Source of the DNA: Rhizobium oryzicola
Lineage (GTDB): Bacteria > Pseudomonadota > Alphaproteobacteria > Rhizobiales > Rhizobiaceae
DNA: 64,000 nucleotides
Direction: 5' to 3'
Assembly (NCBI RefSeq): GCF_030504645.1
Contig: NZ_JAUKWQ010000009.1
Location: 114,406 to 178,405 of the forward strand
This document shows positions 1-9,847 of the stretch, one piece after another. How positions within the stretch are numbered: position 1 is the stretch's first letter; each line of letters opens with the position of its first letter. Both the position numbers and the translations under genes were made by a program. The notes beneath the pieces were generated by a model. That model worked only from the letters and a program-made list of their open reading frames with translations, was not told the DNA's origin and made no database searches.

Positions 1-80
1 AAATCGCCGAACTGACGCGGGACGTTCACCCGGAAAAGGTGATGGACAAGATCGAGCGCGAGAAGGAAGCAAAACTCTGA
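1..80 (+). CDS. 3' end of an unidentified protein
   Basis: Only the last 25 codons are inside the window, with the reading frame starting at base 3 and a TGA at 78-80. The visible tail is charged and probably helical (it ends EREKEAKL). Nothing in it identifies a family. The stop abuts the stop of the convergent dehydratase gene without a spacer. An open frame reaching the window edge is weak evidence, but the direct abutment with the next gene is typical of a real convergent pair. Confidence 0.5.
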   Translation, partial: IAELTRDVHPEKVMDKIEREKEAKL

Positions 81-1055
81 TCAGGCATAGCGGTTGAGTG
101 CATCCTGAAACACCTCGACATCCACATTGCCGCCCGAGCAAGTAGCTATGACGGTGTCGCCGGCAATCTCGTCCTTGCGGAAGAGGGCAGCAGCCAGCGC
201 GACGATACCGCCTGGCTCGGCCACGATCTTCAGACGCGAATAGGCAAGCGCCACGGCGCGCATGGCTTCCTCGTCGCTGACTGCCAGCCCCGGCCCGCAC
301 AGTCTGGATAGGATGGGAAAGGTGATATTGCCCGGCTGCGGCGTGAGGATCGCGTCACATACGGAGCCCCCCAGGCTTTCGTTCCGCTCGATCTTCCCAG
401 CCTTTAGCGATCGCCCGGCATCGTCGAAACCTTGCGGCTCCACGGGCCGGACCTTCAGATGCGGTGCACGCGCCTCCAGCGCCAGCGCAATCCCGGCTGT
501 CATGCCGCCGCCGCCACAACAGACCAGAACATCAGCCTTTTCAATGCCGAGTTCGGCCGCCTGCTCGGCAATCTCCAGGCCGATCGTCCCCTGCCCGGCA
601 ATCACCTGCTCATTATCGAATGGCTTGACCAGCGTCAGTCCGCGTTCGGCAGAGAGCTTGGCGCCGATGGCATCGCGATCCTCCTTTTCCCGATCGTAGA
701 GCACGACCTCCGCGCCATAGTCCCGCGTATTGGCGATCTTCAGGCGCGGCGCATCCGAAGGCATGATTATGACGGCAGCAATGCCATGCATCTTCGCCGC
801 CAGGGCAACGCCCTGGGCATGGTTGCCGGAGGAAAAGGCCAGCACACCGCGTGCTCGCACATCCGGTTCCAGCGCAGAAATCGCCGACCATGCGCCGCGG
901 AATTTGAATGACCCGGTCAGTTGCAGGCATTCCGCTTTGACGAAGACGCGACGTCCCGCAATTTCGTCCAGAAAGGGAGAGTTCAGGAGCGGCGTGCGCA
1001 AGGCGCGCCCGCCAATGCGCTGGCGTGCGGCTTCGATCAAATCGATGGATGTCAT
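81..1055 (-). CDS. Threonine/serine dehydratase-like PLP enzyme
   Basis: This is a fold-type II pyridoxal-phosphate enzyme of 324 residues. The PLP lysine motif SFKFRGA is at residues 49-55 (Lys51), the SSGNHAQG loop at 75-82, the glycine-rich phosphate loop GGGGM at 181-185 and a C-terminal CSGGN. There is no C-terminal ACT regulatory domain, so it belongs with short catabolic threonine ammonia-lyases and serine racemase-like enzymes rather than biosynthetic IlvA. The expected reaction is deamination of threonine or serine to the 2-oxoacid and ammonia; which substrate is used cannot be read from the sequence. The ATG at 1053-1055 follows an AGGA ribosome site. The glutaminase and MarR genes upstream run in the same direction, but a 261-nt gap separates this gene from glsA. 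Confidence 0.85.
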   Translation of the reverse strand: MTSIDLIEAARQRIGGRALRTPLLNSPFLDEIAGRRVFVKAECLQLTGSFKFRGAWSAISALEPDVRARGVLAFSSGNHAQGVALAAKMHGIAAVIIMPSDAPRLKIANTRDYGAEVVLYDREKEDRDAIGAKLSAERGLTLVKPFDNEQVIAGQGTIGLEIAEQAAELGIEKADVLVCCGGGGMTAGIALALEARAPHLKVRPVEPQGFDDAGRSLKAGKIERNESLGGSVCDAILTPQPGNITFPILSRLCGPGLAVSDEEAMRAVALAYSRLKIVAEPGGIVALAAALFRKDEIAGDTVIATCSGGNVDVEVFQDALNRYA

Positions 1056-1316
1056 GAAGGTCCTGCCGGGGAATTCTGTTGAGAAGAAATAGCAGGTTAG
1101 GCCGCAGAAAGCGGCGAGGCAACCTCTATCGTCCCTATCGAAATCCGGGAGGAATTGGCATCTGCCAAATCCTCCCGTTGCCGCATCTCCCGGGAAACGG
1201 GTGATGATCTCGTGCAGTCATATCGACTGAATGATTCGATTTCAGCGGGAACTTGTGTCACCACAACCGAAATGACAACGGCTCGTCGCGAATAAATATA
1301 TCAGATGAGCTATGTG

Positions 1317-2252
1317 CTAATGCTGGGTACCGAAAATGGACCAACCGGTGCGCGCTGCCAGCATTTCCAGCGCAACGGATCCCAGAAGTGAGTTACCGAC
1401 CTGATTGAGGCCGGGGGACCAGACGGCAACGGATGCCCTGCCCGGCGCCACCGCCATGATGCCGCCCCCCACACCGCTCTTGCCAGGCAAGCCGACATGA
1501 TAGGCAAAATCACCCGAGCCGTCATAATGACCGCAGGTCAACATCAGCGCGTTGATGCGCCGCGCCCGCTGGCTGGAAACGACAGTATGACCAGTGAGCG
1601 GGTTCTTGCCGTTGTTGGCCAAAAACAGCGCTGCGCGCGCCAACTGCGTGCAACTCATGGCCAGGGCGCACTGATGGAAATAGACGCCCAGCACATGATC
1701 GACGGCATGATCGAGCTTGCCGAAGGACTTCATAAAATTGGCCAATGCGAAATTGCGGTAGCCCGTGGCCGTTTCGGACCGTGCTACATCCGGGTCGATG
1801 GCAATGGTCTCGTCATCCGCCAGATATTGCACGAAGCGCACGATCTCGCCGATCGCCTCGCGCGGCGTGTGGCCGGACATCACGAGATCGCTGATGGCGA
1901 TCGCACCGGCATTGATGAAAGGGTTGCGCGGCTTGCCGTTTTCATGCTCCAGCTGGACGATGGAGTTGAAGGCCGAGCCCGAAGGTTCACGACCGACCCG
2001 GTTCCAGGTGGTCTCGCCATGCTTGCCGAGCGCCAGCGTCAGCGTGAACACCTTCGACACGCTCTGGATCGAAAACGGCTCGTCGCAATCCCCCGCCTTG
2101 TAGACACGGCCATGGATATCGATGACGGCAATCCCGAACTTCTTCGGATCGACACGGGCAAGCTGCGGAATGTAGTCCGCTACCTTGCCTTCACCGAGGC
2201 GCGGAAGAAGCGCTTGATGGATCTCGTTGACGATTGTCTGTAGTTCGGCCAT
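1317..2252 (-). CDS. glsA: Glutaminase
   Basis: This 311-residue protein belongs to the serine-dependent beta-lactamase-like glutaminase family, which hydrolyses L-glutamine to glutamate and ammonia in the cytoplasm. The catalytic SxxK motif is SVSK (Ser64, Lys67), followed by the conserved NPFINAGAI segment and a C-terminal GKSGVGGGI. Length matches the short bacterial form (about 310 residues) without the ankyrin or STAS extensions. A GTG fifteen bases upstream (2267) is in frame, but the ATG at 2252 gives the usual family N-terminus ([13 protein letters not shown]). It lies 78 nt downstream of the MarR-type regulator gene on the same strand, which may control it. Confidence 0.93.
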   Translation of the reverse strand: MAELQTIVNEIHQALLPRLGEGKVADYIPQLARVDPKKFGIAVIDIHGRVYKAGDCDEPFSIQSVSKVFTLTLALGKHGETTWNRVGREPSGSAFNSIVQLEHENGKPRNPFINAGAIAISDLVMSGHTPREAIGEIVRFVQYLADDETIAIDPDVARSETATGYRNFALANFMKSFGKLDHAVDHVLGVYFHQCALAMSCTQLARAALFLANNGKNPLTGHTVVSSQRARRINALMLTCGHYDGSGDFAYHVGLPGKSGVGGGIMAVAPGRASVAVWSPGLNQVGNSLLGSVALEMLAARTGWSIFGTQH

Positions 2253-2330
2253 GCGCGTGCGCCCCACACCCGTATCACAATGATCTCATTGTATTGGCCG
2301 AGATGGCGCGCCTTCGCAAGCGCGAGATAG

Positions 2331-2855
2331 CTATTCGTCCGGAGCACCGGACAAATGATTGGCAACGGAGGATTTCACTCGCCCGACGTCATGCCAAAGA
2401 TGCGAGATCACCGCGGGATCGACATCCGCCATCATATCGCGCAACCAGCCCTCGTGCGCTGCGGCCATGGCAGCAAAGACCTCCGTGCCACGCGCAGTCA
2501 GGCGCGCCACCGTCACGCGGCGATCCCCATCCGGGGTTTCCCGCAGCACGAGACCGTCGACCTCCAGCCGCTCCACAAGGCCGGTGATATTGCCATTGGT
2601 AACCATGGTGCGCTTGGAAATTTCCCCAAGGCGCAAACCGTCCTTTTCGCGATAGAGCTGCGCCATCAGGTCGAACTGCGGAAGCGTTGCGCCGAATTCC
2701 GCCCGCAACCGCTTGCGGATTTCCGTGGAGATCAGCTTGGTCGTGGAGAGCATTCGCAGCCATAGCCGGGTTTCCGGCTTGCTGCGCGGACCATCTGCGA
2801 TGATCTCGAGATCGACCGAAGCGGCATCCGTTTCGCCCATAGTGCTGTTCCCCAA
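2331..2855 (-). CDS. MarR-family transcriptional regulator
   Basis: A 174-residue winged-helix protein. The segment from about residue 55 to 130 has the MarR order: helix with FDLMAQLYREKDGLRLGEI, recognition helix region (TMVTNGNITGLVERLE) and the wing with ETPDGDRRV. The long polar N-terminus (about 30 residues) is outside the fold. MarR proteins bind as dimers to palindromes near their own promoter and often respond to phenolic ligands. The 245 nt between its start and the divergent peroxiredoxin gene would hold such a site, but I could not pick out a convincing operator. A second in-frame ATG lies five codons in. Confidence 0.88.
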   Translation of the reverse strand: MGNSTMGETDAASVDLEIIADGPRSKPETRLWLRMLSTTKLISTEIRKRLRAEFGATLPQFDLMAQLYREKDGLRLGEISKRTMVTNGNITGLVERLEVDGLVLRETPDGDRRVTVARLTARGTEVFAAMAAAHEGWLRDMMADVDPAVISHLWHDVGRVKSSVANHLSGAPDE

Positions 2856-3100
2856 AATCGCTTTCTCAAACCTGTACGAAGGGATATTTCAAATGTCAAA
2901 GGTTTGACATCCTGGACGCCGCATCACGCCAGCTGATGATCGTCAAGACATCGACGATGCGCAACAAGCGCCACCTGCCTATACTGGTTTGAGGAAGAAT
3001 TTTGCGCCGGAAGTCGCAATGGCAGACGCACTTGTCTGGCAAGAACAGGTCAAAGCTCTATCTTGGGACATCATCTGACCACCTCAAATGGAGTTTTCCC

Positions 3101-3760
3101 GTGTCGCTGCGCATCAATGATACCACCCCGGATTTTACTGCCGAGACCACCGCCGGCACCATCAACTTCCATGAATGGATCGGTGACGGCTGGGCCGTTC
3201 TTTTCTCACATCCGAAGAACTTTACACCCGTCTGCACCACTGAACTCGGCGCCATGGCCGGCCTTGAAGGCGAGTTCCGCAAGCGCGGCGTAAAGATCAT
3301 CGGGATCTCTGTCGATCCGGTCGAAAGCCATGGCAAGTGGAAGGATGACATCCGCACCGCAACCGGCTTTGACGTGAACTATCCACTGATTGGCGACAAG
3401 AACCTGAATGTCGCAAAACTCTATGACATGTTGCCCGCCGGCGCTGGCGAAAGCTCGGAGGGGCGCACGCCTGCCGATAACGCCACCGTGCGCTCTGTTT
3501 ACGTGATCGGCCCGGACAAGAAGATCAAGCTGATCCTCACCTATCCCATGACGACCGGCCGCAACTTCGCCGAAATTCTGCGTGCCATCGATTCCATCCA
3601 GCTGACGGCCAAGCACAAGGTAGCAACGCCAGCCAACTGGCAAAACGGCGATGACGTGATCATCACCGCCGCCGTCTCCGACGACGAGGCCAAGGAAAAG
3701 TTCGGCTCTTTTGACGTGGTCCTGCCCTATCTGCGCAAGACCAAGCAGCCTGCGGCTTGA
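3101..3760 (+). CDS. 1-Cys peroxiredoxin (Prx6 type)
   Basis: A 219-residue thiol peroxidase that reduces hydrogen and organic peroxides. The peroxidatic cysteine is Cys45 in FTPVCTTELG. There is no other cysteine in the protein, so no resolving disulfide can form within one chain, which defines the 1-Cys class; the C-terminal extension (about residues 160-219) also fits Prx6. The start chosen is GTG at 3101, preceded by GGAG at 3090-3093. The open frame extends upstream to 3002, but that segment has no family similarity. It is followed directly by a GC-rich palindrome (3789-3814). Divergent from the MarR gene. Confidence 0.9.
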   Translation: MSLRINDTTPDFTAETTAGTINFHEWIGDGWAVLFSHPKNFTPVCTTELGAMAGLEGEFRKRGVKIIGISVDPVESHGKWKDDIRTATGFDVNYPLIGDKNLNVAKLYDMLPAGAGESSEGRTPADNATVRSVYVIGPDKKIKLILTYPMTTGRNFAEILRAIDSIQLTAKHKVATPANWQNGDDVIITAAVSDDEAKEKFGSFDVVLPYLRKTKQPAA

Positions 3761-3788
3761 GGCTGATGACTTGACTGAGCAACGGTGC

Positions 3789-3814
3789 CCTTCTCCCCGC
3801 AAGCGGGGAGAAGG
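3789..3814. repeat. GC-rich palindrome of the rhizobial RIME/RPE type
   Basis: A 26-nt near-perfect inverted repeat: an 11-base arm beginning CCTTCTCCCCG, a short loop and its complement ending GGGGAGAAGG. The same core recurs inside uvrB (59877-59902) and after it (60253-60278). It sits between two convergent genes (peroxiredoxin and CoA-transferase) and may also act as a bidirectional transcription barrier. Confidence 0.75.
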
Positions 3815-3868
3815 AAGTGAACCGCGCCGTCTGCCTCAAACACCGCAAACCGTCGTCGCTGCTTAACT

Positions 3869-5395
3869 TCAAGCCAGCCGCACCTTTGGCTGGTCTTTCC
3901 CGCCTTCCGCTTTCATCGTTCCCGTATCGCGGCTGCGGATATGCCAGGAAAGCGCCTCTTCCAGGAGATGCGGCGTATGGCCACCGCGTGCGCAGGCACG
4001 CTCGAAGTAATCCATGAGATCGTCGCGGAAGCTCGGATGGGCGCAATTGCGGATCACCTCGACGGCGCGTTCGCGCGGTGCGAGCTCGCGCAGATCTGCC
4101 AGTCCGTTTTCCGTCACGATGATATCGACATCATGTTCAGTGTGATCCACATGTGCGACCATGGGAACGATGGAGGAAATACGTCCACCCTTGGCGAGCG
4201 ACTTCGTGACAAAGATGGAGATATAGGCGTTGCGGGCAAAGTCACCGGAGCCGCCAATGCCGTTCATCATATGCGTGCCGTTGACATGGGTGGAGTTGAT
4301 ATTGCCGTAGATGTCGGCCTCCAGTGCCGTGTTAATGCCGATGACGCCCAGCCTGCGGATGACTTCCGGATGGTTGCTGATCTCCTGCGGGCGGAGAATG
4401 AGCCGGTCCTTGTAATGGGCGAAATTGCGGTAGACGCGGTTCGCACAGGCTGACGACAGGGTGATCGACGAACCGGATGCAAAGGTCAGCTTGCCGGCAT
4501 CGAAGAGATCGAACGTGCTGTCCTGCAGCACCTCGCTATACATGCGCAGGTGATGGAACGGCCCGGTGGCAAGGCCCGCCAGCACGGAGTTGGCGATGGT
4601 GCCAATGCCCGCCTGCAGCGGGTCCAGCGTCAGGTCCAGCCGGCCGAGCTTCACTTCGTTTTCGAAGAAGGCAATGAGATGATCGGCAATCGCCTGCGTA
4701 TCCGCATCCGCCGGTTCGATGGTGGAGAAGCTGTCCTGCTCATCGGTAATGACGATGGCAGCGATCTTGTCCGGATCCACAGGGATATAGGGCACGCCCG
4801 CATGTGTATCGCAGGCAACGACGGGGATCGCCTCACGGGTCGGGCGCTTTGTGGGAATGTAGATGTCGTGCAGCCCCTCCAGATCGAGCGTCTGCGCCAG
4901 ATTGATTTCCACGATGATCTTCTTGGCGAGAATGGCGAAGCTCGCGGAATTGCCGATCGAGGTGGATGGGATGATGCCCCCATCCTCACGGATCGCCGCC
5001 GCCTCGATGATAGCGTAATCAATCGGGCCAAGCTGGTTTGACCGCAGATGCTCTACCGTCTCCGACAGGTGCTGGTCCACGAACATCACCTCGCCGCGAT
5101 TGATGGCAGCCCGCAAGGTCGCATCCGTCTGGAAGGGCATGCGGCGCGCCAGCACATGCGCTTCGGTCAGCATGCGGTCGATGTCGTGGCCAAGCGAAGC
5201 ACCCGTCAGCAGCGTGATCTTGAAGGGATCGGTCTTGGCGCGTTCGGCCATGGCAATCGGCACGGCCTTCGCGTCACCAGCGCGGGTGAAGCCGCTCATG
5301 CCAATGATCATTCCGTCCTCGATGAGACTGGCCGCCGCCTGCGGCGTGGTGATGCGTTCCAGAAGGGAGGGACGTCTGATGCGGTCTTCGAGCAT
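3869..5395 (-). CDS. Acetyl-CoA hydrolase/succinate:acetate CoA-transferase family protein
   Basis: A 508-residue class I CoA-transferase resembling AarC/ScpC-type enzymes that move CoA between succinate and acetate or propionate. Visible signatures are the N-terminal GMSGFTRAGD loop, the oxyanion-side GIGTIANSVLAGL segment, the catalytic glutamate in MYSEVLQD (Glu288) and the C-terminal GIGGSGDFARNA motif. An in-frame TTG seven codons upstream (5416) is possible, but the ATG at 5395 has an AGGA ribosome site about eight bases before it. Length agrees with the family (490-510). Its role would be acetate/propionate disposal or acetyl-CoA recycling in the cytoplasm. The exact acyl substrates cannot be told from sequence. 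Confidence 0.88.
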   Translation of the reverse strand: MLEDRIRRPSLLERITTPQAAASLIEDGMIIGMSGFTRAGDAKAVPIAMAERAKTDPFKITLLTGASLGHDIDRMLTEAHVLARRMPFQTDATLRAAINRGEVMFVDQHLSETVEHLRSNQLGPIDYAIIEAAAIREDGGIIPSTSIGNSASFAILAKKIIVEINLAQTLDLEGLHDIYIPTKRPTREAIPVVACDTHAGVPYIPVDPDKIAAIVITDEQDSFSTIEPADADTQAIADHLIAFFENEVKLGRLDLTLDPLQAGIGTIANSVLAGLATGPFHHLRMYSEVLQDSTFDLFDAGKLTFASGSSITLSSACANRVYRNFAHYKDRLILRPQEISNHPEVIRRLGVIGINTALEADIYGNINSTHVNGTHMMNGIGGSGDFARNAYISIFVTKSLAKGGRISSIVPMVAHVDHTEHDVDIIVTENGLADLRELAPRERAVEVIRNCAHPSFRDDLMDYFERACARGGHTPHLLEEALSWHIRSRDTGTMKAEGGKDQPKVRLA

Positions 5396-5653
5396 GACAA
5401 TATCCTGCAGTGCCAAATATGAGTGCCAATCTACCTCGCAACTGCGTCATGACCTTGACTGAAATCAAGCACGGCGGCTTTGAGCGGAAGGAAGACGCAA
5501 GCGGAACGGTTTTCCTATACCGGTGTCTTAAGCTCCGGCCACAGAACGAGACCGTTCCAACATCAGGGAGGAAACGCCTTGATATATTGCCGGTCTCGGC
5601 TATTGCCATGACGATCCGCTTGTAATGCGGAGTTGATCTTTGCCAGGAGTGAA

Positions 5654-6544
5654 ATGACGATGAAAAGCTATGTGCTGACCGTATCCTGCCCGACGACGAG
5701 GGGCATTGTGGCCGCCCTTTCCGGTTATCTGGCGGAGAAGGGTTGCAACATTGTCGACAGCTCCCAATTCGATGATTTCGATACAAGCAAATTCTTCATG
5801 CGCATCTCCTTCATCTCCGAGGAAGGGCTGGATCGCGACACGCTACTGACAGGCCTCAAGCCGATCATCCAGCGCTTCCAGATGGAGGCCGACATCTTCG
5901 ACGCCGCCGAGCGAATGAAGGTGATGCTGATGGTGTCCCGCTTCGGTCATTGCCTGAACGACCTGCTCTATCGCTGGAAGATCGGGGCGCTGCCGATCGA
6001 TATCGTCGGCGTCGTCTCCAACCATTTCGACTATCAGAAGGTCGTCGTGAACCACGACATTCCCTTCCACCACATCAAGGTGACGAAGGAAAACAAGCCG
6101 CAGGCGGAAGCGCAGCTGATGGATGTGGTGGAGCAGACGGGCACGGAACTCATCGTCCTCGCCCGCTACATGCAGGTGCTGTCGGATGATCTGTGCAAGA
6201 AGATGTCCGGCCGCATCATCAACATCCACCACTCCTTCCTGCCGAGCTTCAAGGGTGCCAATCCCTACAAGCAGGCTTACCAGCGCGGCGTGAAGCTGAT
6301 TGGTGCCACGGCCCATTACGTGACCGCCGATCTCGACGAAGGTCCGATCATCGAGCAGGACACAGTGCGCATCACGCATGCGCAGTCGCCGGATGATTAC
6401 GTTTCGCTGGGTCGCGACGTGGAAGCACAGGTGCTGGCCCGTGCCATCCATGCGCATATCCACCACCGCACCTTCATCAACGGCAACCGCACCATCGTCT
6501 TCCCGCCGAGCCCGGGAAGCTATGCATCCGAGCGGATGGGGTGA
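5654..6544 (+). CDS. purU: Formyltetrahydrofolate deformylase
   Basis: A 296-residue enzyme that hydrolyses 10-formyl-THF to THF and formate, balancing one-carbon units for purine synthesis. An N-terminal ACT domain (about residues 5-85, beginning YVLTVSCPTTRGIVA) precedes a formyltransferase domain. The catalytic signature is INIHHSFLPSFKGANPYKQA with the downstream aspartate in DEGPIIEQD. The AGGAG at 5645-5649 serves either ATG at 5654 or the next one at 5660; the TTG at 5633 is too far upstream to belong to the family. Divergent from the CoA-transferase gene across about 260 nt. Confidence 0.94.
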   Translation: MTMKSYVLTVSCPTTRGIVAALSGYLAEKGCNIVDSSQFDDFDTSKFFMRISFISEEGLDRDTLLTGLKPIIQRFQMEADIFDAAERMKVMLMVSRFGHCLNDLLYRWKIGALPIDIVGVVSNHFDYQKVVVNHDIPFHHIKVTKENKPQAEAQLMDVVEQTGTELIVLARYMQVLSDDLCKKMSGRIINIHHSFLPSFKGANPYKQAYQRGVKLIGATAHYVTADLDEGPIIEQDTVRITHAQSPDDYVSLGRDVEAQVLARAIHAHIHHRTFINGNRTIVFPPSPGSYASERMG

Positions 6545-6588
6545 GCAGAAGCCAAAGCGTTATCGACGTGGCCGAAGGCACGACCACG

Positions 6589-6831
6589 TCAGCTATCTTT
6601 TGAAAGAACCTTGAGCCGTTCGACTGTCAACGTGCCGACAGAGAGCGCGTCGATGCGCGCACGGCGGATCCGTAAACGGCCGATTGCCAATGCACCGATC
6701 GCCAGCGCGCCAATGGCAAGTGCCCCCACTGCGAGAGCGCCAAGTGCGGCTGCGCCCGACGCATGCGCTGCGGTAACCTTGGCGTCATGGATGTCCTCGA
6801 TCATGGGAACCGGTACATTCGGCGTGCTCAT
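6589..6831 (-). CDS. Small protein made of five-residue repeats
   Basis: An 80-residue protein with no family that I recognise. Residues from about 26 to 76 form roughly ten consecutive pentads with hydrophobic residues at positions 3 and 5: GALAV, GALAI three times, then GRLRI, RRARI, DALSV, GTLTV, ERLKV. The repeat resembles a degenerate pentapeptide (right-handed beta-solenoid) pattern more than a membrane helix, because the later pentads carry charged residues at the same spacing. A GGGAGAG ribosome site precedes the ATG. It is convergent with purU, whose stop is only 44 nt away, and is a short orphan gene downstream of no obvious operon. Confidence 0.65.
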   Translation of the reverse strand: MSTPNVPVPMIEDIHDAKVTAAHASGAAALGALAVGALAIGALAIGALAIGRLRIRRARIDALSVGTLTVERLKVLSKDS

Positions 6832-6971
6832 CGCTCACTCTCCCTTGGACGACAGAAAATAATGCCGGCATAGCGCCGCTACCAGCCTATCAGCTTTTGA
6901 ACCAGCCGACACTCTGTGGTCATTCAGTCGTCCAACGGGTAACCGGTCGGTCTGACAGTCGTGCCCTGACA

Positions 6972-7007
6972 CGCAAAGGCCGCGGTCCCCTTGCGGAGAC
7001 CGCGGCC
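6972..7007 (-). terminator. Terminator of the gguC-gguB operon
   Basis: A perfect 10-bp stem (GGCCGCGGTC at 6978-6987 pairing with GACCGCGGCC at 6998-7007) lies 25 nt beyond the gguB stop and is followed on the minus strand by a short T run (TTTGCG). Confidence 0.75.
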
Positions 7008-7031
7008 CTGAGAAAGCGATCAATGGATCGA

Positions 7032-8231
7032 TCAGCGGCGCTGGTTGTAGACGTCGACGCAAACGGCGCCCAGCAGCACGAGGCCCTTGATGACCTGCTG
7101 CAGGTCGATGCCGATGCCGAGGATGGACATGCCGTTGTTCATGACACCCATCAGGAAGGCGCCGATGACTGCACCGGTGACCTTGCCGACGCCGCCGTAA
7201 GCGGATGCGCCGCCGATGAAGCAGGCCGCGATGACGTCAAGCTCAAAACCCGTACCGGCTTTCGGCGTGGCGCTGTTCAGGCGAGCGGCAACCACGAGAC
7301 CGGCCAGCGCTGCGAGAACGCCCATGTTCACGAAGGTCCAGAACACCAGACGCTGCGTCTTGATACCCGACAGTTCGGCTGCGCGTGCATTGCCGCCGAC
7401 AGCGTATATCTGACGGCCGATCACGGTGCGGTTCGTGAAGAAGGCATAGGCCGCGATCAGCACGCCCATGATGATCAGCACGTTCGGCATGCCGCGATAG
7501 GAAGAGATCAAGTAAGCGATGTAGGCGATGATACCGAATACGACGACATTCTTGACGATGAAGAACGCGAGCGGCTCGGTCTCAACACCATGCGACAGAT
7601 GGCGTGCCCGGCTCTGATAGCTCTGCCAGACGAGGAAAACCGCCAGCAGGATGCCGATGATGAAGGACGTGATATAGAAGCTGCCTTCGGAGGAGATCAG
7701 TTCCGGAATGAAGCCGGACGACAGTTTCTGGAAGCTCGGATCAAACGGGCCGATGGCCTGGCTGCCAAGAACCGTGATCATCAGACCGCGGAAGACGAGC
7801 ATGCCCGCCAGCGTGACGATGAAGGACGGAATACGCAGATAGGCGATGAAATAGCCCTGCGCTGCGCCGATGATACCGCCGAGAACCAGGCAGATCAGCG
7901 AGGCAACGGCGAAATCAACGTGATACGGCACCATCAGCACCGCACCGAACCCGCCGATGAAGCCCGCCACCGAACCGACCGACAGGTCGATGTGGCCAGT
8001 GACGATGATCATCAGCATGCCGAGCGCCATAATGACGACATAGCTGTTCTGCAGGATGATATTCGTGAGGTTCAGCGGCTTCAGAATGATGCCGTTGGTG
8101 AGATAGGCGAAGATGATGACGATCGCGAGGAGCGATATCAGCATGCCATATTCGCGGAGGTTTTCCTTCCAGAAGCCGGCGCCGCGCTGCTGTTGCTGCG
8201 GAGCAGCCGTGGTATTCGACGGGTTGCTCAT
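7032..8231 (-). CDS. gguB: Monosaccharide ABC transporter permease (GguB type)
   Basis: A 399-residue inner-membrane permease of the ribose/xylose class (RbsC/XylH-like), with about ten hydrophobic segments and the family motifs [12 protein letters not shown] and [20 protein letters not shown] polar, Gln-rich N-terminal tail of about 20 residues precedes the first membrane helix. The ATG at 8231 overlaps the gguA stop (ATGA), which marks translational coupling and fixes the start. With GguA and ChvE it forms a multiple-monosaccharide importer (glucose, galactose, xylose, arabinose in the Agrobacterium system). A strong hairpin terminator follows its stop. Confidence 0.92.
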   Translation of the reverse strand: MSNPSNTTAAPQQQQRGAGFWKENLREYGMLISLLAIVIIFAYLTNGIILKPLNLTNIILQNSYVVIMALGMLMIIVTGHIDLSVGSVAGFIGGFGAVLMVPYHVDFAVASLICLVLGGIIGAAQGYFIAYLRIPSFIVTLAGMLVFRGLMITVLGSQAIGPFDPSFQKLSSGFIPELISSEGSFYITSFIIGILLAVFLVWQSYQSRARHLSHGVETEPLAFFIVKNVVVFGIIAYIAYLISSYRGMPNVLIIMGVLIAAYAFFTNRTVIGRQIYAVGGNARAAELSGIKTQRLVFWTFVNMGVLAALAGLVVAARLNSATPKAGTGFELDVIAACFIGGASAYGGVGKVTGAVIGAFLMGVMNNGMSILGIGIDLQQVIKGLVLLGAVCVDVYNQRR

Positions 8232-9790
8232 TGTTCCCTCGCTTTGCGGCGCATGATGGCGCGCATGATATTTTCCTGCGTGGCTTCCTCGCCGGCGACC
8301 TCGCCGACAAACGCACCTTCGTGCATCACCACGATACGGTCGCAAATGCCGATCAATTCCGGCATTTCCGACGAGATCACGATCACCGCCTTGCCGCTAT
8401 CGGCAAGTTCATTGATGATCGTGTAAATTTCATATTTTGCACCGACATCGATGCCGCGGGTCGGCTCATCGAGGATCAGCACTTCCGGCCCGGTGAAGAG
8501 CCATTTCGAGAGCACAACCTTCTGCTGGTTGCCCCCCGAAAGCTTGCCCGTTTCCTGGTACACATTGTGGCTGCGGATGCGCATGCGTCCGCGGAATTCC
8601 TGTGCAACCTTCATCTCGGCGATATCGTCGATGACGCCCCGATTGGACACGCCAGCGAGATGCGCAAGCGAAATGTTCTTGCGGATGTCTTCGGCAAGTA
8701 CCAGACCAAGGTGCTTACGGTCTTCCGTGACATAGGCAAGGCCGGCCTTGATCGCCCTGGGCACGTCTGAAAGATCGACTTCCTTGCCGTGCAGCTTCGC
8801 GGTGCCGGTGATGTTGCGGCCCCAGGAGCGACCGAACAGGCTCATGGCGAATTCCGTACGGCCAGCACCCATGAGGCCGGAAATGCCGACGATTTCGCCC
8901 GCACGCACCTTCATGGAGACATTCTTGACCACCTGGCGCTCGGAATGCAGCGGGTGATAGGCAGACCAGTTGTCCACTTCGAAGACGACATCGCCAATCT
9001 TGGGTTCGCGCTTGGGATAGCGGCTGTCGAGATCGCGATCGACCATGCGGCGAACGATCTCGTCCTCATCGACCGGACCGGCATGGCAATCCATGGTGCC
9101 GACGGTGCGGCCATCGCGCAGAACCGTGATGCGGTCGGCGATCTCGGTGATCTCGTTCAGCTTGTGGCTGATCATGATCGAAGTGATGCCGCGGCGGCGG
9201 AATTCCTTGAGAAGCTCGAGCAGAGCGGCACTGTCGGTCTCGTTGAGAGACGCGGTCGGCTCGTCGAGGATCAGCAGGCGCACGTCCTTCGACAGCGCCT
9301 TGGCGATTTCGACCAGCTGCTGCTTGCCGACGCCGATATTGGTAATCAGCATTTCAGGCGCTTCGCTCAGGCCCACCTTTTCAAGCAGGGCCTTGGTGCG
9401 CCGACGGCGCTCGTCCTGGTCGATGATACCGAACTTGGACGGCGCAGTGTGAAGAAAGATGTTTTCGGCAATCGACATCAGTGGGATGAGCGCGAGCTCC
9501 TGATGAATGATGATGATGCCGAGCTTTTCAGAATCGTTGATGTCGCGAAACTGCCGCTCTTCGCCACCGAAAAGGATCGAGCCTTCATAGGAGCCGTGCG
9601 GATAGACGCCAGACAGGACCTTCATAAGGGTCGACTTGCCTGCGCCGTTCTCACCGACGAGCGCGTGAATCTCGCCCTCGCGTACGGTAAAGCTGACATC
9701 AGAAAGCGCCTTGACGGCGCCAAAGCTCTTCGAAATGCCTCGCATTTCGAGAATTGGCGGCTTCTCGGCGTTGGAAACGGTATCGGACAT
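8228..9790 (-). CDS. gguA: Monosaccharide ABC transporter ATPase (GguA type)
   Basis: A 520-residue double ATPase of the sugar-importer class. The first nucleotide-binding domain has Walker [10 protein letters not shown], a signature region [14 protein letters not shown] and Walker [12 protein letters not shown]. The second has the usual degenerate Walker A (GLMGAGRTE), an intact signature [15 protein letters not shown] and Walker [15 protein letters not shown]. The ATG at 9790 follows GGAG; a TTG six codons earlier is also in frame. It lies 57 nt after chvE and overlaps gguB by four bases. It energises uptake of sugars delivered by ChvE. Confidence 0.93.
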   Translation of the reverse strand: MSDTVSNAEKPPILEMRGISKSFGAVKALSDVSFTVREGEIHALVGENGAGKSTLMKVLSGVYPHGSYEGSILFGGEERQFRDINDSEKLGIIIIHQELALIPLMSIAENIFLHTAPSKFGIIDQDERRRRTKALLEKVGLSEAPEMLITNIGVGKQQLVEIAKALSKDVRLLILDEPTASLNETDSAALLELLKEFRRRGITSIMISHKLNEITEIADRITVLRDGRTVGTMDCHAGPVDEDEIVRRMVDRDLDSRYPKREPKIGDVVFEVDNWSAYHPLHSERQVVKNVSMKVRAGEIVGISGLMGAGRTEFAMSLFGRSWGRNITGTAKLHGKEVDLSDVPRAIKAGLAYVTEDRKHLGLVLAEDIRKNISLAHLAGVSNRGVIDDIAEMKVAQEFRGRMRIRSHNVYQETGKLSGGNQQKVVLSKWLFTGPEVLILDEPTRGIDVGAKYEIYTIINELADSGKAVIVISSEMPELIGICDRIVVMHEGAFVGEVAGEEATQENIMRAIMRRKAREQ

Positions 9791-9847
9791 GGTCACTCCA
9801 TGGGGCAAGACCGCGCGGCGGTGACCCCGCCGCGCGGTTCAAGAGTC

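Noticed and set aside
3002..3100. N-terminal extension of the peroxiredoxin
   Set aside because: The extra 33 codons have no family similarity, and a GTG with a GGAG site at 3101 gives the standard N-terminus.
6897..8426. 509-codon open frame on the plus strand
   Set aside because: Antisense of gguB and reads through its terminator; highly charged antisense composition.
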